This document shows, one piece after another, positions 32,740 through 39,690 of a stretch of 64,000 nt of DNA; position 1 is the first letter of the stretch; every line of letters begins with the position of its first letter. The position numbers and the translations under genes are program-made. The DNA is taken from NCBI RefSeq assembly GCF_000430805.1, contig NZ_AUMS01000004.1, forward strand, positions 372,001 through 436,000, written 5' to 3'. The notes below the pieces were generated by a model. It saw only the letters and a program-made list of their open reading frames with translations, had not been told where the DNA came from and searched no databases. Source of the stretch: Chitinilyticum aquatile DSM 21506. GTDB lineage: Bacteria > Pseudomonadota > Gammaproteobacteria > Burkholderiales > Chitinibacteraceae.

Positions 32740-33537
32740 TCAGTCACCGCGGGGCAGCAGACGCCGGGCTTCCGCTTGTGGCAGATAGCGGCGATAGATC
32801 TGTTCGAGTGTGCCGTCGTGGCGGATCTGCATCAGCAACAGTGACCAGTCGGCTACCTCGCGCTCGTTGAAATGCTTGCGCGAGAACACCAGATGCCCGG
32901 TCACGCCGCGGTCTGCCGGCATCCAGTCGCGTGCGACGAAATCGCCAGGCACCGGCTGCTCATTCAGATAGAGCGCATAGGCAACAGGCTGGGCGAAGAG
33001 CCCCTGGATCTTGCCGCTGGCCAGCCAGGCGAACAGCTCCTCGATGTTCTGGGCTTCATCCACGCGGCCCTGCGCGCGCAGGGTGGCGATCAGCGCATCC
33101 TGCTCGTCACCATGCCGGTAGGACCTGACGACACCCCAGCGCCAGGCCGGGTTGGCGATGAAGGCAGCCGGGCCGCTGACCTGCTGGCCGATCTGGCGCG
33201 GCAGGATGACGACATTCTTGGTTTGCGTGTACGCAGGGCTGTAGAGCACGACGCGCGCGCGCTCCGGTGTGTAGAGCGCGGAAACGCTGATCATCAGCGC
33301 GCCGCTGGCGAGATCCTGCCAGATCTGCGCGCGCGGCATGACGCGAATGTCGAGCTTGCAGCCGCTGCGACGGCCCAGTTCTTCGATCACATCGCGGTCT
33401 ATGCCCTTGCCGTCGTGGAATTGCACGCCAAATTCATAAAGGCCAACCGAAACCGGAGTAGCCGGGCAGGCTGGCCCGGCGGCACGGGCAAGGCAGGCGA
33501 CAAACAGCAGGGCGATCAGGGCTGGCAAGCGGAACAT
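32740..33537 (-). CDS. Periplasmic solute-binding-like protein (SBP family 3 type), stand-alone
   Basis: 265 residues with signal peptide MFRLPALIALLFVACLARAA. The mature part has the SBP-3 pattern: VSVGLYEFGVQFHDGKGIDRDVIEEL, RRSGCKLDIRVMPRAQIWQDLASGAL, YTPERARVVLYSPAY, and C-terminal DGTLEQIYRRYLPQAE. No ABC permease lies alongside. It is a paralogue of the protein at 31103, and both are on the same strand with yaeQ between them, suggesting a local duplication followed by insertion or rearrangement. Function as a free periplasmic binding or sensing protein is inference. Confidence 0.83.
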   Translation of the reverse strand: MFRLPALIALLFVACLARAAGPACPATPVSVGLYEFGVQFHDGKGIDRDVIEELGRRSGCKLDIRVMPRAQIWQDLASGALMISVSALYTPERARVVLYSPAYTQTKNVVILPRQIGQQVSGPAAFIANPAWRWGVVRSYRHGDEQDALIATLRAQGRVDEAQNIEELFAWLASGKIQGLFAQPVAYALYLNEQPVPGDFVARDWMPADRGVTGHLVFSRKHFNEREVADWSLLLMQIRHDGTLEQIYRRYLPQAEARRLLPRGD

Positions 33538-33606
33538 GGCTGTCTCCGGCTGGCGTACAGATAAGCCCAATCTAGCCGCTGTGCCGTGCCCTGCTGCGGC
33601 TCGCTG

Positions 33607-34728
33607 TCAGCTTTGGCCGCCCGACGGCGGCCTGGGGCCCAGCAGCACGCGAGCCCAGACGGTACCCGGCGCGTGCAGCCGCCAGATCACGGCGTCAAGC
33701 AGGTAGTGGATCAGCTGCGGCAGGGCCAGCAGGGGTACCAGCCACACCAGCATCTCGTCGCTGGCCGGTGGCAGCCAGACGTTCAGCATGCTGAAAAGAT
33801 CGGGGTGATCGCGCCAGACCAGCCGGTCCCACAGTGCTTCTTCACCCCAGCCCAGTGCGTACACGAAGGCCGCCAGCAGCAGCGCGCCAGCTGGCGTGAA
33901 AAGCCGCCCAAGCCCGGACCAGCGGTAGCGGTGCACGGGCGGTGCGAGTTTTTCCTGCCGGTGGCCGTACAGCCACACCAGTGCCAGATAGGGAATGCCG
34001 TGCGACAGTACATTGGTAGCGGTAAACGCCAGATCATTGTCGAAGGCAACAATGCCCACGCCCCAGCTCAGCGCGGTACCAGCCAGCCACAGCTGCTTGG
34101 GCCAGTTGATGCCATTGCCGCCCAGCCATTGGCGCACCGTGCGCCACAGGTGCATCACGGCCAATACCCCGTAGAGGATGCCGCTGAGAACCGTTAGCCA
34201 GTGGAGGTTCCAGCGCAATACATCACCAGCGACAAACCAGTGGAAGCTGCGCCCGGCGCTGTGCCAGAACAGCAGTGGCCACAGTGTGGCCAGATAGATC
34301 AACGCCTTCTCCTGCCACAGCACCACCTTGCTGACCGCCTCGCCGCGGCGGTAGAGCATGAAAAAGCCGTATTGCTGGCGCACGAAATGGAAAATGGCCA
34401 GATAGGCCAGTACCCGCCAGAACACCATGTGCCCGAAGCTGTAGAGCACGACGCCCCCCAGAAAACCTGCCAGCGGTACCCACAGATAAAGTGCCCGGCG
34501 TGCGGTGAATTCGCGCTCGTCCAGATAGGTGCGGAAGACGGTTGACCACACGTGACCGACATCGACGCCGACGATCAGCAGCAGCCACAGCCAGTCCGGC
34601 TGGGCCGACAGCTGCTGCACCACGCCGGGGAAAGCCAGTACCAGCAACGCCGGGCTGAAGAGCGGCGCGATCATCCAGACGAGGTCGAAACGCGGTGACG
34701 CAAGCCAGCGCGAGGCGTTGCTGCTCAT
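33607..34728 (-). CDS. Polytopic membrane protein with conserved histidines, unknown function
   Basis: 373 residues with about nine hydrophobic segments. Polar or histidine-containing stretches occur near the membrane segments: VGVDVGHVWSTVFRTYLDE, LAIFHFVRQQYGFFMLYRRGE, FWHSAGRSFHWF, VLSHGIPYLALVWLYGHRQ and LPQLIHYLLDAVIW. Histidine clusters of this sort occur in membrane metalloenzymes such as desaturases and Brp/Blh carotenoid oxygenases, but I do not recognise this family. It begins 7 nt after the M16 peptidase gene and is the last gene of that operon, so it may process or stabilise the same envelope substrate. Confidence 0.75.
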   Translation of the reverse strand: MSSNASRWLASPRFDLVWMIAPLFSPALLVLAFPGVVQQLSAQPDWLWLLLIVGVDVGHVWSTVFRTYLDEREFTARRALYLWVPLAGFLGGVVLYSFGHMVFWRVLAYLAIFHFVRQQYGFFMLYRRGEAVSKVVLWQEKALIYLATLWPLLFWHSAGRSFHWFVAGDVLRWNLHWLTVLSGILYGVLAVMHLWRTVRQWLGGNGINWPKQLWLAGTALSWGVGIVAFDNDLAFTATNVLSHGIPYLALVWLYGHRQEKLAPPVHRYRWSGLGRLFTPAGALLLAAFVYALGWGEEALWDRLVWRDHPDLFSMLNVWLPPASDEMLVWLVPLLALPQLIHYLLDAVIWRLHAPGTVWARVLLGPRPPSGGQS

Positions 34729-34735
34729 GGCGGCC

Positions 34736-36064
34736 TTACTGCTCCGGGCCTTCGGTGATGATGATCATGTCCTCGCTGCGGATGTGGCGTTTCCAGGCTT
34801 CGCTGATGGTTTTTACGTCCAGTTTGGCAATCGACTCGCGCAGGCGGTCGTAATAATCCAGCGGCAGCTTCTTGTAGCCGAGCGAGCTGACCAGATCGAG
34901 CAGCTCCTGGTTGGTGGCCCCCCATTGCTCCATTTCCAGCAGGAAGAAGGATTTGCCTTCCTTCAGCTCGTCTTCAGAAGGACCGTTCTCATAGCGCAGC
35001 AACTCGGCGGCAAGTTGCTTGGCCATTTCCTGCTTCTGATCGTTGCGGGTTCGGGCCGTGATCTGCAGTGAGCCGCCATCGCGTGCCAGCACCATGCTGC
35101 TGGAGATGCCGTAGGTCAGCCCGGCTTGCTGGCGGATGGTTTTCATCAGCCGCGCGCGCTGGCCACTGCCGCCAAGGATGTAATTGCCCAGTAGCAGCGC
35201 CGGATAATCGGGTGAGCTGTTCGAAATCGTCAGCGGGTAGGCCACGATGAATTTGGTCTGGCTGCCGGCACGCGAAATGTGAACCGTGCGCTGTTCCAGC
35301 GGCAGCTCTGGCGGCGTGAATTTGGGCAACGGCGCCGCAGGCTCGCCCCTGGGCAGGTAGCGGGTGAGTTCTTCGACCATTTTCTCGACCTGGGCACGAT
35401 CCACGTCACCCACAACGGTCAGCGTGAGGTTGCCGGGGCGGTAGTACTCGCGGTGAAAGCTGCGCATGCCCATTTCACCGACTGCATCCAGGCTGTCTTC
35501 ATCGCGCAGGTCGAGGTTGGCGTAGGGGTGCTTGCCATACACGAGCTGGTCGATGCGGACATCGGCGCGGGCTTTTGCTGCTTCCCTGGGCGCCTGCTCT
35601 TTTTGCCAGTCGCGGCGGTAATCGGTTGACCGAGCGGGGAAGCGCGCTTCACTGAGCTGGCGGGCGAGCACCCCGACAATGGCGTTGTAATTGCCGCTGC
35701 GGCTGATCATGCGCAGCGAAATGCTGGCGCGATCACGACCGGCACTCATTCCAATGTGGTTGCCCGAATTGGCAATCTGCTGATAGGGGCGTTCCAGCTC
35801 GTAAGCTTCCAGCTCCTTGTCGAGGATGGCGGAAACAACCATGGTCGCCATGCCGGCCTTGCCGGCCGGGCTTCGGCTCTCGCCGGCGTCGAAGTCCAGC
35901 CGGAGGTCGATGACGGGCAGTTCGTGGCGAGGAACGAAATAGACTTCGGTGCCCTGTGCGGTGACCCAGTTTTCGATTTTCGGAAAGGCCTGTGCCGGAC
36001 CGGCGGCTAGCAGCACCAGTACGGCAAGACCGGAAAGCAGGCGGACGACGTGTTTAGCGGCCAT
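34736..36064 (-). CDS. M16-family peptidase-like subunit without the zinc motif
   Basis: 442 residues with a signal peptide (VVRLLSGLAVLVLLAAGPAQA). It has the two-lobe M16 fold (FDAGESRSPAGKAGMATMV, YYRPGNLTLTVVGDV, and GGSGQRARLMKTIRQQAGLTYGISS in the second lobe), but the position of the HxxEH zinc site reads AGMATMV, so it should be catalytically inactive by itself. It starts inside the last codons of the active M16 gene (11-nt overlap), as in paired alpha/beta M16 peptidases such as the mitochondrial processing peptidase. The pair probably works as a periplasmic heterodimer. Confidence 0.92.
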   Translation of the reverse strand: MAAKHVVRLLSGLAVLVLLAAGPAQAFPKIENWVTAQGTEVYFVPRHELPVIDLRLDFDAGESRSPAGKAGMATMVVSAILDKELEAYELERPYQQIANSGNHIGMSAGRDRASISLRMISRSGNYNAIVGVLARQLSEARFPARSTDYRRDWQKEQAPREAAKARADVRIDQLVYGKHPYANLDLRDEDSLDAVGEMGMRSFHREYYRPGNLTLTVVGDVDRAQVEKMVEELTRYLPRGEPAAPLPKFTPPELPLEQRTVHISRAGSQTKFIVAYPLTISNSSPDYPALLLGNYILGGSGQRARLMKTIRQQAGLTYGISSSMVLARDGGSLQITARTRNDQKQEMAKQLAAELLRYENGPSEDELKEGKSFFLLEMEQWGATNQELLDLVSSLGYKKLPLDYYDRLRESIAKLDVKTISEAWKRHIRSEDMIIITEGPEQ

Positions 36065-37490
36065 GGTTCATCTCCACATTGACCGGCTGGTTCTTTTCGG
36101 GTGGCAGGGCGTCCAGCACGGCGATGGTCAGGTATTTGTCGATCAGGTAGCGCTCGGCAACCCGTTCCAGGTCTTTCAGCTTGACCGCCTGCGTGCGCTG
36201 CAGATTGGCAACCCAGCTTTCCGGCGTTTCCCCCATGCTGTAGAGCAGGCCGAGGTGCATGGTTTTGTTGCTGAGCGCGTCATACTGGAAAATCTGCTCG
36301 GTCAGTACACGACGCTGTGCGCGTTCCAGCGTTTCGCGATACAGCCCCGCGCCCTGCAGCAGGCGCGCCTGCTTGTGCATCGCGCCTTCCAGCGTGCTCA
36401 GGCTGCGGTCGGCCGATTTGGCCGCGATCAGGCTGAAGCTGGGGGCTTCGCGCCCCAGCCAGCTGAAATCACTGCTCAGTGCGCTGCTGGCTTCAGCCAG
36501 CGAGGTGGTCTGGTATTCGCCATTGAGCATGCGCGCAAGCACCTGCAGTGCAGCGATGTCATCAGCCGGCAGTTCTCCGGGCAGCGACCAGCGGAAACTC
36601 ACATAGCTGTTGTAGGACGGTGCCTTGACCACGACCCGGCGCGGCTCGTCCTTCTCCGCTGCCAGCGCAGGCGCCACATCCGGCCGTGCCGGTGCGGCCC
36701 TGGCGGGAATGGCACCGAAATGCTGCTGCACCAGCGCACGTGCCTGCGCCGGGTCGAAATCGCCGGCGATGACCAGCGTGGCGTTGCCCGGTACATACCA
36801 TTGCTGGTACCAGTCACGCAGCTGCTGCGGCTGCAGGCTTTCCAGATCGGCCATGCTCCCGATCACGGCGATGCCCGGGCGAGTGTTGCCGAAGGTCAGC
36901 TTGTCCAGCTGCTCGTTCATCAGCATGACCGGATTATTGTCGTAGCGCAGCCGGCGCTCTTCCTTGATGACCTCGATCTCGGTCTTGAAATCGGCATCCT
37001 TCAGATCGAGATTGCGCATGCGGTCGGCTTCCAGCGCCAGCGCTTCCTTCAGGTAACGTGCGGGCAGCTGGATGTAGTAATAGGTGTTGTCGCTGGTGGT
37101 GTAGGCGTTCTCGCTGCCGCCCAGCTCGTGCACGCGTTTCGCGAAGCCGTCGCCGGGGAGGTTTTTGGTGCCGCGGAACATCATGTGCTCCAGCGCGTGG
37201 GCGATGCCGGTCTGGCCGAGCGGCTCGTCGAGCGAGCCGACCCGGTACCACACCTGCGTTTCCACGCGCGCGGCACGGTGGTCCGGGTGCAGCACGACCG
37301 CCAGCCCGTTCGGCAGCGTGTAGCGCTCGCTGGCGAGCAGCGGGTGCGGAAAATCCGGCATGGCGGAGGGCTCACCGCCCTGTATCTTGATCTCGGCAGC
37401 CTGCAGCGGTGCCGCATGGCCCAGCAGCAGGCCGAGCAGGCAGCCGGCCAGCGGCAGGCGCAGGCGGCGTGCAAATGAAAAGACGGACAT
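36054..37490 (-). CDS. Zinc peptidase of the M16 family, catalytic subunit
   Basis: 478 residues with signal peptide (RRLRLPLAGCLLGLLLGHAAPLQA), so periplasmic. The inverted zinc motif HALEH is at residues 98-102, followed by MMFRGTKN and, about 76 residues later, the third ligand within EIEVIKEERR (Glu177 or Glu178). The C-terminal M16 domain follows (about 230-420). The upstream in-frame extension to 38081 runs through a divergent gene and is artefactual. It forms an operon with the inactive partner at 34736 and the membrane protein at 33607. Substrates of bacterial M16 pairs are mostly unknown, often short exported peptides. Confidence 0.93.
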   Translation of the reverse strand: MSVFSFARRLRLPLAGCLLGLLLGHAAPLQAAEIKIQGGEPSAMPDFPHPLLASERYTLPNGLAVVLHPDHRAARVETQVWYRVGSLDEPLGQTGIAHALEHMMFRGTKNLPGDGFAKRVHELGGSENAYTTSDNTYYYIQLPARYLKEALALEADRMRNLDLKDADFKTEIEVIKEERRLRYDNNPVMLMNEQLDKLTFGNTRPGIAVIGSMADLESLQPQQLRDWYQQWYVPGNATLVIAGDFDPAQARALVQQHFGAIPARAAPARPDVAPALAAEKDEPRRVVVKAPSYNSYVSFRWSLPGELPADDIAALQVLARMLNGEYQTTSLAEASSALSSDFSWLGREAPSFSLIAAKSADRSLSTLEGAMHKQARLLQGAGLYRETLERAQRRVLTEQIFQYDALSNKTMHLGLLYSMGETPESWVANLQRTQAVKLKDLERVAERYLIDKYLTIAVLDALPPEKNQPVNVEMNHGR

Positions 37491-37592
37491 GGAAAATCCT
37501 GGCTGAAGTATTGAATGACATTGTGCCAGAACCGTGGCGGCCGGAGCACAAGGGGTGGCGGCAAACAGCTGGCTGTGGGGCAGATTCTGGCA

Positions 37593-37640
37593 GTATATGG
37601 TCGTACCCTTTATTGTCATTGGGCAAGAAATACATACCAT
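37593..37640. repeat. Dispersed palindromic repeat, copy F (degenerate)
   Basis: AGTATATGGTCGTACCC ... TTGGGCAAGAAATACATACC aligns with the other copies (central CCTTTA and TCATTGG blocks, terminal GTAT and ATAC), but its arms pair poorly. It lies between the divergent M16 and glycosyltransferase genes, the only copy not close to a stop codon. Nothing else is recognised in 37491-37779. Confidence 0.45.
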
Positions 37641-37779
37641 GAGGTGTATAAAAAGAAGCTCGCACAGCAGGCCGCTGTCGGAGCAATCGGTCAGCCGGCC
37701 TGCTGCCGTGACCTGCTTGTGCCCGTGGCCGCAAATCGCGATCATACCCGCCTGCCAACCGGAATCCTGTCGCCCCACC

Positions 37780-38520
37780 ATGACCAGACCCACGCTGGGC
37801 GTTGCGCTCATCACCAAGAATGCCGCCTTGCGGCTCGACGAATGCCTGGCTTCGCTCACCTTCGCTGACGAAATCGTGCTGCTGGATTCCGGCAGCACCG
37901 ACGACACGCTGGCGATTGCCGGCCGGCACGGCGTGAGAATCCACCACAGCAGCGATTGGCCGGGGTTCGGCATCCAGAAAAACCGCGCGGTCAACCTGCT
38001 GGAAACCGACTGGATTTTCTTCATCGATGCCGACGAGGTGGTACCGCCGGAGCTGGCTGCCAGCATTGTCGCCGCCATCACCGCGCCGCAGGCCGAAGTC
38101 TACGAGCTCAACCGCCTGTCGAGCTTCTGCGGCCACTGGATGCACCACTCAGGCTGGTATCCCGACTGGATTGCACGGCTGTTCAAGCGTGGCAGCGCGC
38201 GCTTTTCCGACGATCTGGTGCATGAGAGCCTGCGTTTTAACGGGAAGGCGGCACGGCTCAAGGGTGAACTGCTGCATTATTCGTATGAAAGCTACAGCGA
38301 CGTGCTGCGCAAACTCGAACACTACTCCAGCCTCGGCGCGCAGCAGCGCCTCGCCCGCGGCGAAACCGCCAGCGTCGGTAAGGCAGTAACGCGCGGGCTG
38401 TGGGCGTTTTTACGCACCTACTTCCTGCGGCTGGGCTTTCTCGATGGCAAAGCGGGGCTGATGGTGGCGATCTTCAATGCCGAGACGGTGTATTACCGGT
38501 TTTTGAAGATGCAGCGTTGA
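37780..38520 (+). CDS. Family 2 glycosyltransferase, WaaE/KdtX-like
   Basis: 246-residue cytoplasmic enzyme with a GT-A fold: TLGVALITKNAALRLDECLASL, then the nucleotide-binding FADEIVLLDSGSTDDT, the DxD-type FFIDADEVVP, and the C-terminal GWYPDWIARLFKRGSARFSDD and HESLRF segments typical of lipopolysaccharide core beta-1,4-glucosyltransferases (WaaE/KdtX). It probably adds a sugar to the LPS core. The ATG at 37780 is chosen as the start because family similarity begins there. It is divergent from the M16 operon. Confidence 0.88.
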   Translation: MTRPTLGVALITKNAALRLDECLASLTFADEIVLLDSGSTDDTLAIAGRHGVRIHHSSDWPGFGIQKNRAVNLLETDWIFFIDADEVVPPELAASIVAAITAPQAEVYELNRLSSFCGHWMHHSGWYPDWIARLFKRGSARFSDDLVHESLRFNGKAARLKGELLHYSYESYSDVLRKLEHYSSLGAQQRLARGETASVGKAVTRGLWAFLRTYFLRLGFLDGKAGLMVAIFNAETVYYRFLKMQR

Positions 38521-38536
38521 AACTGGCGATGACTGA

Positions 38537-38902
38537 ATGACAATTATCGATTTTAATCCAGCCCGAATCACTGGGATTCAGAAGACTGGTTCCACGTTGA
38601 GCGTCGTGTTTTTCCGTCAAATGGCATATGACGACAATCAGGAAATCATGACTCCTGTCGAATGCCAACTGTGTATCGAAGATGGCGAATGGCTTGGCGT
38701 TAACAGTATTTTGGACTTGGACAATCTTGAAGTGCGCAGTGCACAGGAAATGCGTCGCTGTTTTCTTCCATTGGATTGGCATTCAGACCAGTTTTCCGAG
38801 CTTTGGGCTGTTGATGAGTCGGGCCAACAAACGCTACTGGCTCGTGGGTCAAGCATGCGCCTTGAAGTGCTGAAGCGCTATGCATCAGCGAGTCGGTCGT
38901 AA
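38537..38902 (+). CDS. Small orphan protein, AT-richer than its surroundings
   Basis: 121 residues, soluble, no signal or membrane segment. I recognise no family. It contains two cysteines in VECQLCIEDGEWLGVNSILDL and several acidic residues (mean charge negative). Its base composition is clearly lower in G+C than neighbouring genes, as is that of the converging gene at 38991, so both may be recent arrivals. It starts 16 nt after the glycosyltransferase stop but lacks a clear ribosome binding site. Confidence 0.55.
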   Translation: MTIIDFNPARITGIQKTGSTLSVVFFRQMAYDDNQEIMTPVECQLCIEDGEWLGVNSILDLDNLEVRSAQEMRRCFLPLDWHSDQFSELWAVDESGQQTLLARGSSMRLEVLKRYASASRS

Positions 38903-38990
38903 ACAGCGGTTGGTACGAATAGCGAAGCGTATTCATACACATGGCACATCCGGACGATTACGCTGGGCTAATCGTCTCTACTCGGGCTAA

Positions 38991-39290
38991 TCAAATTTGG
39001 ATTGTATATCCATTTTCGATGGCAGATTGGAGTAAGACATGGTCAATTACACACCATTCATCGCTGTTTGGTCTGTAGACGCGGAATTGCTTCATGACTA
39101 TGTCGAAGGCTTTGAATGACTCAGTCGCTGAGGTAATGACATCTCTGATGATGAACCACTCCGATGTGTATATTTTTCCATCAATGCTTGTGCTTTTCAT
39201 TTGTTTCAAGCCATCAATGTCTTTATTTATTTCCAGTCCTGTTACTAGATGGAGAGTGTAGAGCGCTTCTTCGACTGTTGGTTCTGACAT
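38991..39290 (-). CDS. Small orphan protein, AT-richer than its surroundings
   Basis: 99 residues from the ATG at 39290, which has AGGA 8 nt upstream. No recognised family. Predicted largely alpha/beta: TVEEALYTLHLVTGLEINKDI, then TSEWFIIRDVITSATESFKAF and CVIDHVLLQSAIENGYTIQI. Base composition is markedly lower in G+C than the chromosome around it. It converges with the other orphan gene at 38537. Small immunity or anti-toxin proteins often look like this, but there is no partner toxin or other evidence here. Confidence 0.55.
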   Translation of the reverse strand: MSEPTVEEALYTLHLVTGLEINKDIDGLKQMKSTSIDGKIYTSEWFIIRDVITSATESFKAFDIVMKQFRVYRPNSDEWCVIDHVLLQSAIENGYTIQI

Positions 39291-39633
39291 CGCATTTCCT
39301 AGAGTGAATTTACGTCTTGGCAAGTTTATACAGGATTTCGGCCTTGCCTGATGCGGGAATATGTTCTTTCCATTGACGTTGAAATTTGAAAGTGGACCCA
39401 GCCCAAGCCTTGGTTGGGTATTCCCGATTCGCGTATCGATTTCACCGCGCGTAGGTTGGGCTGAATGAAATGAAGCCCAACATCGTTCCGCAACCACGTT
39501 GGGCTTCGCTGCGCTCAACCCAAGCTACCTGTCCAACAGCATCTAAATTTGTGATGGTCTGGCGGGTCGTTTCGACCCGCGTATCGATGCTCACCGCAAG
39601 GCACGGATGCAAAACATTCGCCCGGTTATTAAT
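39291..39633. repeat. Gene-free block of mixed repeats
   Basis: No gene is supported here. It holds GTAGGTTGGGCTGAATGAAA at 39451-39470 facing CGTTGGGCTTCGCTGCGCTC near 39499-39518, a form of the GTTGGGCTTCG...CAACCTAC repeat scattered in many proteobacteria; a hairpin CGGGTCGTTTCGACCCG near 39563-39579; and a direct repeat CGCGTATCGAT.TCACCGC at 39430-39448 and 39578-39597. Confidence 0.7.
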
Positions 39634-39682
39634 GGGTATTGCTCTGCAACCCTTTACATTAAATGGCTACAGGCCAATACCC
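39634..39682. repeat. Dispersed palindromic repeat, copy G
   Basis: 49-bp palindrome with arms GGGTATTGCTCTGCAACC and GGCTACAGGCCAATACCC. It lies 8 nt beyond the msbA stop and is nearly identical in its arms to the copy after pta at 17842. Confidence 0.85.
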
Positions 39683-39690
39683 ACTGCTAT

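Noticed and set aside
36054-38081. A longer M16 protein starting at 38081
   Set aside because: The extra 197 residues read through the divergent glycosyltransferase gene; the signal peptide starts at 37490.
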